This document shows, in pieces, positions 11,259 through 21,960 of a stretch of 64,000 nt of DNA; the first letter of the stretch is position 1, and each line of letters starts with the position of its first letter. Where the stretch lies: NCBI GenBank assembly GCA_958510825.1, contig CAUEHQ010000001.1, positions 124,001-188,000 of the forward strand, given 5' to 3'. The DNA comes from Brachypterus glaber. Its lineage: Eukaryota > Arthropoda > Insecta > Coleoptera > Kateretidae. The translations under genes were made by a program, and so were the position numbers. The notes beneath the pieces are model-generated. The model saw only the letters and a program-made list of their open reading frames with translations. It was not told where the DNA came from and did no database searches.

Positions 11259-13334
11259 TGTAACGACATAAATCGTCACTTTGTAATATAGCAAGGGTTA
11301 ATTAAACTATTCGTTTACTTACGTTATAATTTATGTTTATTTTGTATATAAATAGTTACGTACGTACAGAACTATTTTGTATCTGGGACTATTTTGTAGC
11401 AGGAACTGAATTCTAACCATATGGGTCTCTATTCCATAGTTCTACCTGAAAATAACATAAAGAAAACATAATTAGAATATGATTTTTAATAATAAAGAAT
11501 CATATGACTTATTTCTCTATAGTGCATTTGTCTATGGACTTACCTGGTTTTTATATGTTTCAGAGTCTATTGAGGGTTGGATTTCACTGGCTTTCATCTG
11601 TAGCTTGTTTCTCCTGGAAAGTTTCGTTTGGACTTTTAGAATTTGTTGAAAATAGTTTGCTGGAACTGCTCACTTAGATTCAGTATTTTGTTTATACTTA
11701 GTTCACAGGACACTTAGTATTCTGTTCGTATTTTTATTAGTTTTGCTGATAAACAATAAGTATTGTTTATATTTGTTTCTTAGAGTAATATTTTGAGGTT
11801 AGATATCACTAATACGGATTTATTAGGAAACATTCTTTTAATTGGTTATTATCTTTGATGTAGTTTCAGTTACCTTTATTAGGAATCCTATACGGTAAAA
11901 CTGTAGTTGATAATGACTTGCATAGATGTCGCTAATAGTTCAGAAATAGGATTTTATTTACCTGAAGGGTTCATACCGGTTGATAAGGTCGATTTTCGCT
12001 CTTTCTTGATGAACTCTGTACAATGGTGGTGTCATTTTGACGAGTGTTTATTTTCTGTAATCATCGAAGTAATCCTTCATGTATTTTTATTTAAAGTTAG
12101 TGAAAATGAATATTTAAACAATGCGGAAGATATTATAACTGATATTTTCTACAATTATGCATTTATAACGTTTCGATGGACATCGAAGACTTAGAATGAC
12201 ATGTAAGTTAAGTTTTTCTGTTTCTTAGAATATTTCTGAGATATAATTATTGTTTTAGCACCATTAATTAAGCACAATCACTAGACCATTAATTAATTAC
12301 CATTTCTATACCATTAATATGGAATTACATTAATTTAAGTTGAAGTTTATTTTGGTATATTTGATATACAAGTTCTCCGCATGGAGTGATGTTCTGTTGG
12401 AACATGGTTCTGTATTTTTCGGCATAGATAAATTCTATATGACCGTCTAGCAGACAATTTTATATTGGACATAATTTTCAAAAGCATATTTAATCCCGGA
12501 CAACATTTTCAATCGTACATTTTATCCTGGAAGATAATTTTTCCAATGTAGATGGGACAGCCTATATTTTTTTTTCTTTCATTTGAGAAATGAATTCATC
12601 AGCATAGGGGAGACTCGCACAGATGGAGACGATGGAATTCATACCTCATGGATTTTGCAGAAACCAGCTAAGTACTCATTCTGAAAACTTTTGAAAGCAA
12701 TATTTCATATTTTTAAATTCTTTTATTTCAATATTCTTATAACTGTAAACTTTATCAGATCTGATATAGTATTGATTAATACTATATGCCCTTCTGGCTT
12801 TTGTTCATTTTTAGGTACTTATTTTTTTTAAAACATTTAATCTCATTTATTAATTATTAAATATCATACTTTTGATTAAATGATTTCTAATTTAAGCATG
12901 ACTTTTATACACTGCAAGAAATGATTGTTGTTTACATACATTTCTTGGTGCTTGCTGAACTTCATGTTTTCTTTATACATTTAAGTCGAATGATTTCTGA
13001 ATTTAGTAATTTTTATTAAGATTTCTTTAATTATATCTTAATATAATTACACATATTTTTTATATATATTAATACATTACTTGATGTGCTTTCATTAAGT
13101 TTATTTATAATAAATTTCTCAAATGAATTATCTTATTTTATTTAGGGGTTATATTTTCTCAAACTGAAAAGCTTAAGTATTTACACTAGGTTGTTACTTA
13201 CCTAAAGGAGTAAAAGCTAAAGTAACTGGCGCCCCTAACAACATTAATCAATTCTTTCTATTTTTCCCTTGCCCATACCCATTGCTCCGCTGTCAAAACT
13301 AGCCGTTGGCAGTGAACGTATTAATTACGGTACA
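11259..13334 (+). repeat. 5' LTR, 2,076 bp
   Basis: Unusually long LTR, TG...CA. By eye it differs from the 3' LTR at only one base (T/A near 12557 and 20507). LTRs normally carry promoter and poly(A) signals; exact sites were not assigned. It contains a 95-codon ORF. Confidence 0.93.
11907..12194 (+). CDS. 95-aa ORF inside the 5' LTR, unknown
   Basis: The frame begins at a non-ATG codon or at internal Met codons and contains VQWWCHFDECLF and FSVIIEVILHVFLFKV, the latter somewhat hydrophobic. I do not recognise it. The same frame is in the 3' LTR because the LTRs are copies, so its openness there is not independent evidence. It could be chance in a 2-kb LTR or a short accessory ORF. Confidence 0.3.
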   Translation: MIMTCIDVANSSEIGFYLPEGFIPVDKVDFRSFLMNSVQWWCHFDECLFSVIIEVILHVFLFKVSENEYLNNAEDIITDIFYNYAFITFRWTSKT

Positions 13335-13341
13335 CTAATAT

Positions 13342-13359
13342 TGGCGCCCAAGAACGTGG
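13342..13359 (+). promoter_or_regulatory. Primer-binding site
   Basis: TGGCGCCCAAGAACGTGG lies 7 bp after the LTR end. It begins with TGG, complementary to the CCA end of a tRNA, as expected for minus-strand priming. I could not assign the tRNA. Confidence 0.7.
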
Positions 13360-14139
13360 TATTTGGATAGATAGAACACTTGTTTTTTTAATTTTACTCC
13401 ATTTTTCTCAGTGTATTTTTTATAAAAATCTAAAGCTTATTTTTTTCAGTGTAACTTAATGTTCATTTTGAGAAAAACTACATATAACTGTTGAATAAAA
13501 TATTTTTTGTTGAAAATTAAGTCAAATTAGAGTTAATCTGATAAGATATATCAGATATGTGTTTTTTATGTTTTTTCTGAATTTTATGGAATAACATGGA
13601 ATAGAGAAATTTTGGCGTGGGTTCAGTTTTTCTAGAAATTATCTTTTATTCAATAGAAATAAATGGATAATAGGGTATTTATTTATGCGAAGGATATGAA
13701 TAAATATTAGCTAATTTTGTAGTTTTGGAGACTATTTATAATTATTAATTTGTCCAATTGAGATAAATAATAATTTAGTATTTTTTTGACATATTTGGGA
13801 AATTTTCCAAAGTATGCAAAAACTTTGTTGAACAGTGTACACAAAAAAAAAATAATTTGTGGTACAGTATAAATATTTTATTATTAAAATAAATATTTTG
13901 AGTAAATTAAAGTTAATTTTGAAAATAAATATTCAAAATGGAAGATTTAGATAAAATGGAAATTAGATTTTTGACTGCAGAAATGGTAAATTATGAACTT
14001 CGTATAAGACATTTAACAGCAAAAAATAATAGAGCATCTAGAATTAAGGTTTTAGGTAGAGCCATAGCTAGGGAAGATTCTAAAGTAAAATATGTAGATC
14101 CGACTTTTAATTTTAACAGTGAAGTGGAAAATATTAATA

Positions 14140-14221
14140 GAATTTTAGATAGTATATCTTCAGAAATTGTAGAATATCATGAATTTTAGATAGTATATCT
14201 TCAGAAATTGTAGAATATCAT
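14140..14221 (+). repeat. 41-bp direct tandem duplication in gag
   Basis: Two exact copies of a 41-bp unit beginning GAATTTTAGATAG. Because 41 is not a multiple of 3, the duplication shifts the frame. Their identity suggests a very recent event, perhaps during the last reverse transcription. Confidence 0.92.
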
Positions 14222-15381
14222 GGTGATTATAGTTTAGCCGATTTAAGAAAATTAAAAACTTATTTAGTACATGTAACAAATCGTCTGCAACGTTTTCCTG
14301 AAGTAGAAGAAAATAAAGTTAGACGTATTCAATTTTTAGAAATAACTAAAGCAACTTGTTTAGAAATAGAAGCAGATATTTTAGATCTTTATGAAAAATC
14401 TGGTAAAAATTCAGATCTTACTCAAGTAAATAATAATATTTCATTACATAATAGTACACAGTTTAGTCCTAATGTTTCTAGTAAAAAAGATAATGATTAT
14501 TTAAAATCAGTACCAGTTTATAAATGGAATATTAATTTTGATGGAAAGTCTAATGTTTTAAATTTTATTGAGCAAGTTGAATATATGAAAATAAGTAGAA
14601 ATGTTACAGACGAAATGTTATTTAAATCCGCATATGACTTATTCAAAGAACCAGCATTGTCATGGTTTCTCTCAATTAAAGATAATTTAAATTCATGGTC
14701 TCAAATAATTCAAGCATTAAAAAAAGATTTTCTTCCAGCTAACATAGATGATAGAACATGGGATGATATCCGTTCTAGATATCAAAATCCCGATGAATCT
14801 ATCGCAATTTTTATAGGTGCTATGGAAACCTTGTTTAAACGTTTAATTCATGCTGCAAGTTTATATACTAGACTTAAGACGATTAGAGAAAGAATATTAC
14901 CACATTATTTTACACCATTATCACTTATAGAAATAAATGATTTAGAAGATTTAAAAGACAGTTGTAAAAGAATAGATGAAGCTTATCAATTAAAACAAAA
15001 GAGCATAGCAGGTAAAAGTGTGGCAAAAAATAAAGCAGTTAATAAAGTAAATGTCCTAAGTTCGGATATAAATCAAAATTTTAGTAGTAAATGTAATTGT
15101 AGTCATAATACCACAGTGTCCAAACTTACCCCATCTTCCTCTACTCGTCAAAGTTCAGTATGTAATAGTAGTCAAGTTTCTCAAATCAGTCAAAGTACCA
15201 ATCAAAGCTTTAATAATACACAGAATAGTAGTAATAGTAGTAATAATAAAAGTAGACAAGTAATTTGTTATAACTGTAACCAACCAAATCATATTTTTAG
15301 CAAATGTTTAGCTAAAAGAACAAAGTTTTGTTATAAATGTGGATATAAAGATGTAGTTTTTAAAAATTGCCCTTCCTGTAC

Positions 15382-15388
15382 AAAAAAC
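15382..15388 (+). promoter_or_regulatory. Candidate -1 ribosomal frameshift site (A AAA AAC)
   Basis: The heptamer fits X XXY YYZ and is in register with gag (ACA AAA AAC, then the TAA stop at 15389). Slipping back one base enters the pol frame, open across this point. Sites of this form are used for gag-pol fusion in several retroelements. A downstream stem or pseudoknot was not evaluated. Confidence 0.7.
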
Positions 15389-18300
15389 TAAATAGGAAAG
15401 TGGATGATTTTAGTCGGCATTCACTTTATAAAAAGGCTAAAAATAATAATGACAGTCAGGTAAAAAAGGATAACAAAACTACTTTTTGTAAAAACATTTA
15501 TTATAATAAAAATAATATCAATTTTTTACAAAAATCAAGTGTAACAGAAACAAATAAACGCTTTTATTTGAATGAATGGAAAGATTGGTTGGATAAAGTT
15601 AAAAATTTTTATAAACCATATAGTTTGTCTGTAATTAATAAAAGTTCTTTTATTAAATTACCTAGAGATAACCGTCCATATATTAAAGTAAATATTTTTG
15701 ATAGAAATATAACAGCTTTGATTGATACAGGTGCAAATTGTTCAGTGGCTGGTGGTCACGCGATTAAAATTTTAGAAAAATTTAATTTAAAAATTGATAA
15801 ATGTCTTATACCGCATGTTACTACAGCTGATAAATCTAAACAGTTAGTAACTGGTGTTGTTTATTTACCTATTAAAGTAGATAATGAAGTTAAGATTTTA
15901 CAAGTCTTGGTTGTTCCTTCTTTGGAAACAAATTTTATTTTTGGTGTGAATTTTTTACAATTGTTTTCTATGACTCTGGATTTTTCTGATGAATCTTGGG
16001 ATAATAAAATTAATAATTTGAATGTGATCAGTAACAGTGATAGTCAGGATATAAATAAAGATAATTCAGTAGGCTTATGTGACTTGACAGACGAACAGAA
16101 AAAGATAGCAGATAAATTTGTTAGTTTATTTAAAGAATTATATAGCGAAAAAATAGGTAGAACAAATTTAATAGAACATGATATAGATACAGGAAATAAT
16201 AAACCTTTTAAAATGCGTCAATATCCTAATGGTACATACCGTTTTTGTTTTGATGGACGTAAATTGAATTCTATTACAAAAGGTGATTCACATCCTTTAC
16301 CAAGGATAGACTCCATTTTAAGTTTATTAGGCGATGCAAAATATATATCAAGTATAGATTTAAAAAATGCTTTTTGGCAGATTCCACTTACAAAAACTGC
16401 TAAAGAAAAAACTGCATTTTCCGTACCTGGTAGGGGACTATTTGAATTTAATGTAATGTGTTATGGACTCAAAAATGGAACACAAAGTCAGCAAAGATTA
16501 ATGGATAAACTTTTTCCTTTCTCCTTTTATCCAAATATATTTGTTTATATTGACGACATTATAATAGTATCAAAAACTTTTGAGGAACATATTAAATTAC
16601 TTCAAATAGTACATGAAAAATTAAAATCTGCTAATATTACAATAAATTTTGAAAAAAGTAATTTTTTTAGAAAATCACTTAAGTATTTAGGTTTTGTAAT
16701 TGATAATTTTGGTTTAAGAACCGATCCGCAAAAAGTAGAAGCAATAATAAACTATCCTAGACCAACAAATAGTACAGAAATAAAACGATTTTTAGGTGTA
16801 GCTTCGTGGTATCGTAGATTTGTTAGGAATTTTTCAACAATTGTTAGTCCATTAAATTCACTTTTAAAGGGCAAAGGTAAAAAACAAGCCATTAGTTGGA
16901 ATACTGATGCAGAAAAAGCTTTTTTATTGTTGAAGGAATCTTTAATAAATGCTCCAGCTTTAGCAAGTCCCAATTTTTCTTTACCATTTGTTATACAATG
17001 TGATGCTTCTTTAGTTGGCCTCGGTTCCATATTAACACAAACGCAAGATGGTCAAGAAAAAGTAATAGCTTATGCTAGTAGAGCTTTAACACGTAGTGAA
17101 ATAAAATATTCTGTAGGTGAAAAGGAATGTTTAGCTGTTTTGTTTGCTATAGATAGGTTTAGACCATATATTGAAGGTGTTAAATTCACAGTAATTACAG
17201 ATCATTCTTCATTAAAATATTTGAGTAATATGAAAGATCCCTCTGGTCGCTTGGCTAGATGGTCATTAAAATTACAGCAATATGATATGGATATCGTATA
17301 TCGTAGAGGTAAATTAAATGTAGTAGCTGATGGGTTATCCAGAGCTTTTGATAGAATAGAACCAGAAAAATCAATTTTTCCAGATGTAAATTTAATTAAT
17401 TTTAATGTAAATGATTATAATAGTGATAAATATTATATTCAGTTGAGGGAAAAAATTATTAAGAGTCCAGATTCATATCCGCAATTTAAAGTTATTGATG
17501 ATAATATTTATAAGTTCATACCGACCAAGACAAAAGTAAAAAGTAATATTATAGAGTGGAAATTGTTAGTGCCTCAAAAATGTCGTAAACAAGTACTAAA
17601 AGAATGTCATGACGATGTATTAGCTTCTCATATGGGATTTTTTAAAACTTTTCATAGAATTTCAGAAACATATTTTTGGCCAAAAATGCGTAAAGATATT
17701 TTAAAATATGTAAGATGTTGTAATATTTGTCAATCACAAAAAGTTAGTAATTCTGCACGTTTTGGATTGATGGGTCGTGAAAAAGAAGTAAATTATCCGT
17801 GGCAAGTTATTTCATGCGATTTGCAGGGACCATTTCCCAGAAGTTCTAAAGGTTTTTGTTATCTTTTAGTTGTGTCAGACTGGTTTACAAAGTATACATT
17901 ATTACATCCTTTGAGGGAAGCTACTGCAAATGCAATATGTAAATTCATTGAGAATGAAGTTTTTTTAGTTTACGGAGTCTGTCAATTTTTAATTGTCGAT
18001 AATGGAAAACAATTTGCTGGTAAAGTTTTTAAAAAATTAGCAGATGAATATAATGTTCAGAAAATTTGGTTTAATGCACTTTACCATAGTCAAAATAATC
18101 CGACAGAAAGGCAACATCGCACAATTTCTACTGCTATAAGATCATATATAAAAGATAATCAAAAAGAATGGTGTAAAAATTTAGCAAAAATAGGTCTAGC
18201 TTTACGAACGTCTGTAAATGAAGTTACGGGGTATACGCCGGCATTTCTTAATTTTGGGAGGAATGTACCTATCACAGGAACTTATTATGGCAAAATGACA

Positions 18301-18678
18301 TCAACTGATGGTGTTAAATTAGAACCTTGTGACAGAGACTCGTATAGCCAAGACTTGGGAAATCTTAAAGAGATTTTTGTTGATGTAAAGAAATATTTAC
18401 ATGAAGCTTATGAACGTAATAAGCGTACTTATGATTTGCGCAAGCGTGAAGTAAATTTTGAGATAGGTGAAAAAGTTTGGAGACGAAACAAAGTACTCTC
18501 AGATGCTAGTAAAAGTTTTGCTGCAAAACTTGCTCCAAAGTACATACTTTGCAAAGTTGTTGCGAAAAAGTCAAAGTTAGTGTATATTTTGGAAAATGCA
18601 GATGGTCATAGAGGCGACTGGCATGTTAAAGATCTAAAGAAATATTTTGGATCGAATAGTGACATTTCAGTTGGCTAG
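15382..18678 (+). CDS. pol: pol: protease, reverse transcriptase, RNase H, integrase (RT internally deleted)
   Basis: Probably made by -1 frameshift from gag rather than from its own start. Protease: ALIDTGANCSVAGG near 15718. RT: YRFCFDGRKLN, SSIDLKNAFWQIPL and the catalytic YIDD near 16546. RNase H: FVIQCDASLVGLG, YSVGEKECLAV and VADGLSRAF. Integrase: an H-H-C-C zinc region ending CNICQSQK, then ISCDLQGPF, IVDNGKQF and NPTERQHRT, giving the D,D,E triad. Between MRQYP and NGTYRFC (near 16220) about 35 residues usual in gypsy RTs, including the SPW...VVLVKKKDG region, are absent in frame. The copy is therefore probably not autonomous although the frame is open throughout. Confidence 0.9.
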   Translation, partial: KKLNRKVDDFSRHSLYKKAKNNNDSQVKKDNKTTFCKNIYYNKNNINFLQKSSVTETNKRFYLNEWKDWLDKVKNFYKPYSLSVINKSSFIKLPRDNRPYIKVNIFDRNITALIDTGANCSVAGGHAIKILEKFNLKIDKCLIPHVTTADKSKQLVTGVVYLPIKVDNEVKILQVLVVPSLETNFIFGVNFLQLFSMTLDFSDESWDNKINNLNVISNSDSQDINKDNSVGLCDLTDEQKKIADKFVSLFKELYSEKIGRTNLIEHDIDTGNNKPFKMRQYPNGTYRFCFDGRKLNSITKGDSHPLPRIDSILSLLGDAKYISSIDLKNAFWQIPLTKTAKEKTAFSVPGRGLFEFNVMCYGLKNGTQSQQRLMDKLFPFSFYPNIFVYIDDIIIVSKTFEEHIKLLQIVHEKLKSANITINFEKSNFFRKSLKYLGFVIDNFGLRTDPQKVEAIINYPRPTNSTEIKRFLGVASWYRRFVRNFSTIVSPLNSLLKGKGKKQAISWNTDAEKAFLLLKESLINAPALASPNFSLPFVIQCDASLVGLGSILTQTQDGQEKVIAYASRALTRSEIKYSVGEKECLAVLFAIDRFRPYIEGVKFTVITDHSSLKYLSNMKDPSGRLARWSLKLQQYDMDIVYRRGKLNVVADGLSRAFDRIEPEKSIFPDVNLINFNVNDYNSDKYYIQLREKIIKSPDSYPQFKVIDDNIYKFIPTKTKVKSNIIEWKLLVPQKCRKQVLKECHDDVLASHMGFFKTFHRISETYFWPKMRKDILKYVRCCNICQSQKVSNSARFGLMGREKEVNYPWQVISCDLQGPFPRSSKGFCYLLVVSDWFTKYTLLHPLREATANAICKFIENEVFLVYGVCQFLIVDNGKQFAGKVFKKLADEYNVQKIWFNALYHSQNNPTERQHRTISTAIRSYIKDNQKEWCKNLAKIGLALRTSVNEVTGYTPAFLNFGRNVPITGTYYGKMTSTDGVKLEPCDRDSYSQDLGNLKEIFVDVKKYLHEAYERNKRTYDLRKREVNFEIGEKVWRRNKVLSDASKSFAAKLAPKYILCKVVAKKSKLVYILENADGHRGDWHVKDLKKYFGSNSDISVG

Positions 18679-18899
18679 ATTTGATTAAATAAGAATATTT
18701 TCTTAGTATCATTCGGAATGATATTTAAAAAAATATCAATGTATTGAAAATATTTAAAGGGTACCCAAAACTTTTGTATATAGTAAAAAAAAAATATATA
18801 AATATATTTTTTGTAGAAGAGAATTCTGGTGCACACAGTCAAGTCTTATTTCTATTTTTTTATCTTGATAAAACTTAGCTAAAAAGAAAAACAAAATTA

Positions 18900-18950
18900 A
18901 TTATGACAATTACCTGATTATGACAATTACCTGATTATGACAATTACCTG
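18900..18950 (+). repeat. 17-bp minisatellite, three copies
   Basis: ATTATGACAATTACCTG repeats three times, then a partial fourth, in the region between pol and the 3' LTR. Function unknown. Confidence 0.85.
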
Positions 18951-19195
18951 TTTATGACACACACCGATAAAGTCCCAAAATTATGTTCTACATAAGAGTA
19001 GGCGGATGATACACGTAGTTATCAAGCTTAGCTATTGTTAATTATCAAGTAGTATTTCAAATGATTTACATAAAGTATTGTATTTTTTGTTGGTTTATTA
19101 AATAAAATATAGTATATATTTTAGCTATTTAAGTTAAATAGTTATAGAGTTTGGTATAAAAATATTTTTTGTATATTAAATATTTTTATTATTTT

Positions 19196-19208
19196 TGGAG
19201 GGGGCATG
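19196..19208 (+). promoter_or_regulatory. Polypurine tract
   Basis: TTGGAGGGGGCATG directly precedes the 3' LTR. Purine runs here prime plus-strand synthesis in LTR retroelements. Confidence 0.75.
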
Positions 19209-21284
19209 TGTAACGACATAAATCGTCACTTTGTAATATAGCAAGGGTTAATTAAACTATTCGTTTACTTACGTTATAATTTATGTTTATTTTGTATATA
19301 AATAGTTACGTACGTACAGAACTATTTTGTATCTGGGACTATTTTGTAGCAGGAACTGAATTCTAACCATATGGGTCTCTATTCCATAGTTCTACCTGAA
19401 AATAACATAAAGAAAACATAATTAGAATATGATTTTTAATAATAAAGAATCATATGACTTATTTCTCTATAGTGCATTTGTCTATGGACTTACCTGGTTT
19501 TTATATGTTTCAGAGTCTATTGAGGGTTGGATTTCACTGGCTTTCATCTGTAGCTTGTTTCTCCTGGAAAGTTTCGTTTGGACTTTTAGAATTTGTTGAA
19601 AATAGTTTGCTGGAACTGCTCACTTAGATTCAGTATTTTGTTTATACTTAGTTCACAGGACACTTAGTATTCTGTTCGTATTTTTATTAGTTTTGCTGAT
19701 AAACAATAAGTATTGTTTATATTTGTTTCTTAGAGTAATATTTTGAGGTTAGATATCACTAATACGGATTTATTAGGAAACATTCTTTTAATTGGTTATT
19801 ATCTTTGATGTAGTTTCAGTTACCTTTATTAGGAATCCTATACGGTAAAACTGTAGTTGATAATGACTTGCATAGATGTCGCTAATAGTTCAGAAATAGG
19901 ATTTTATTTACCTGAAGGGTTCATACCGGTTGATAAGGTCGATTTTCGCTCTTTCTTGATGAACTCTGTACAATGGTGGTGTCATTTTGACGAGTGTTTA
20001 TTTTCTGTAATCATCGAAGTAATCCTTCATGTATTTTTATTTAAAGTTAGTGAAAATGAATATTTAAACAATGCGGAAGATATTATAACTGATATTTTCT
20101 ACAATTATGCATTTATAACGTTTCGATGGACATCGAAGACTTAGAATGACATGTAAGTTAAGTTTTTCTGTTTCTTAGAATATTTCTGAGATATAATTAT
20201 TGTTTTAGCACCATTAATTAAGCACAATCACTAGACCATTAATTAATTACCATTTCTATACCATTAATATGGAATTACATTAATTTAAGTTGAAGTTTAT
20301 TTTGGTATATTTGATATACAAGTTCTCCGCATGGAGTGATGTTCTGTTGGAACATGGTTCTGTATTTTTCGGCATAGATAAATTCTATATGACCGTCTAG
20401 CAGACAATTTTATATTGGACATAATTTTCAAAAGCATATTTAATCCCGGACAACATTTTCAATCGTACATTTTATCCTGGAAGATAATTTTTCCAAAGTA
20501 GATGGGACAGCCTATATTTTTTTTTCTTTCATTTGAGAAATGAATTCATCAGCATAGGGGAGACTCGCACAGATGGAGACGATGGAATTCATACCTCATG
20601 GATTTTGCAGAAACCAGCTAAGTACTCATTCTGAAAACTTTTGAAAGCAATATTTCATATTTTTAAATTCTTTTATTTCAATATTCTTATAACTGTAAAC
20701 TTTATCAGATCTGATATAGTATTGATTAATACTATATGCCCTTCTGGCTTTTGTTCATTTTTAGGTACTTATTTTTTTTAAAACATTTAATCTCATTTAT
20801 TAATTATTAAATATCATACTTTTGATTAAATGATTTCTAATTTAAGCATGACTTTTATACACTGCAAGAAATGATTGTTGTTTACATACATTTCTTGGTG
20901 CTTGCTGAACTTCATGTTTTCTTTATACATTTAAGTCGAATGATTTCTGAATTTAGTAATTTTTATTAAGATTTCTTTAATTATATCTTAATATAATTAC
21001 ACATATTTTTTATATATATTAATACATTACTTGATGTGCTTTCATTAAGTTTATTTATAATAAATTTCTCAAATGAATTATCTTATTTTATTTAGGGGTT
21101 ATATTTTCTCAAACTGAAAAGCTTAAGTATTTACACTAGGTTGTTACTTACCTAAAGGAGTAAAAGCTAAAGTAACTGGCGCCCCTAACAACATTAATCA
21201 ATTCTTTCTATTTTTCCCTTGCCCATACCCATTGCTCCGCTGTCAAAACTAGCCGTTGGCAGTGAACGTATTAATTACGGTACA
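19209..21284 (+). repeat. 3' LTR, 2,076 bp
   Basis: Same length as the 5' LTR and almost identical to it. It contains the second copy of the 95-codon frame (19857-20144). It is followed by the ATAT target duplication. Confidence 0.93.
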
Positions 21285-21549
21285 ATATTCTTAAAAGTAC
21301 ATGTACCTATTTCTAAGAACATTCTTAACATGCTTCTTAAAACGTTCTTACTTAATACAGAGGCTTATAAGAAGCTTCTTAGGAACTATAGTTCCTGGTA
21401 TACCAGCACGATTAAAAGGGTATCCTTTGCATTTCTTTAATCGTTCTTAGAATATCCTGAGCAAAATATATATGCTTCTAAGATACATGCTGTTCTTCCG
21501 GCTATTTATTTTAAGAATCTTCTTAGAAGGCTTTTGTGCTATCAGGGTA

Positions 21550-21960
21550 TATAATGGAAACTTTAAAATTTGTTAAACAAAATTTAAATAGTTTTTCTTG
21601 CCTAAACGTAAACCACGACTATAACACTAGGCACTGAAATACTGTACGTTATCCTAAGCACCACTTAACATTGTATGAAAAAAGTTCATTTTACGTCGGA
21701 GCTACCCTTTACAACAAATTACCAACTTGTATCAGAGATTTGCCTTTCCAGAGTTTTATGAAATAAATTAAGTATATACTGACATCAGAGGCCTTCTACT
21801 CGATTAATAAATCATTTAATTTTAATAAATACGTCTAAATTGTATTTTTTTTATTTTTTTTATATATAAAATATTTATGTATTTTTTTGTAATTGACTTA
21901 TCCTATATCACTTTGTGATCTCTGGACAAATAAAAGATTATTATTATTAGTATTATATTA
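21550..21960 (+). pseudogene. Non-LTR reverse transcriptase, part 2 and 3' end
   Basis: Continues part 1 with an ETLKFVKQNLNSF block, then a damaged NTR box with an in-frame stop, then HHLTLYEKSSFYVGATLYNKLP. The 3' UTR ends with AATAAAAG and a short ATT repeat at about 21941-21960. It lies about 11 kb from its other half because of nested insertions. Confidence 0.75.

Larger units (their letters stand above)
13938..15391 (+). pseudogene. gag: gag, frameshifted by a 41-bp tandem duplication
   Basis: The N-terminal frame (13938-14189) carries a coiled-coil-like start. The downstream frame (from 14222) has the VYKWNINFDGKSNVLNF capsid-type motif and LSWFLSIKDNLNSWSQI. It ends with two nucleocapsid knuckles: CYNCNQPNHIFSKC, and CYKCGYKDVVFKNC, whose His position is Val. 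The two frames are out of phase because bases 14140-14180 are repeated at 14181-14221. The Gag shell protein of this copy should therefore truncate early. Apart from the duplication no break is visible. Confidence 0.85.
11259..21284 (+). mobile_element. Ty3/gypsy LTR retrotransposon, 10 kb, flanked by ATAT
   Basis: Order: 5' LTR (11259-13334), primer-binding site (13342), gag, pol (protease, RT, RNase H, integrase), purine tract, 3' LTR (19209-21284). The LTRs begin TG and end CA. The 4-bp target duplication is ATAT (11255-11258 and 21285-21288). No envelope gene was found. The copy is young by LTR identity but damaged in gag and RT (see those entries). Confidence 0.92.
10419..21547. mobile_element. 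TA-target DNA element (CCCTGATA ends) carrying a nested LTR retrotransposon
   Basis: The left end CCCTGATAACAC (10419) and the right end GTGCTATCAGGG (to 21547) are inverted copies; similarity (TTCTAAGAAG-like) continues inward for about 35 bp. Removing the element plus one TA restores the RT frame of the host non-LTR relic, which supports a 2-bp TA target duplication and a Tc1/mariner-type mechanism. Without the LTR retrotransposon it is about 1.1 kb and contains many short TTCTTA / AGCATGCT palindromes but no transposase. Confidence 0.65.

Noticed and set aside
21219..21440. 73-codon frame at the end of the 3' LTR
   Set aside because: It is a chimera crossing the LTR boundary into the flanking DNA element.
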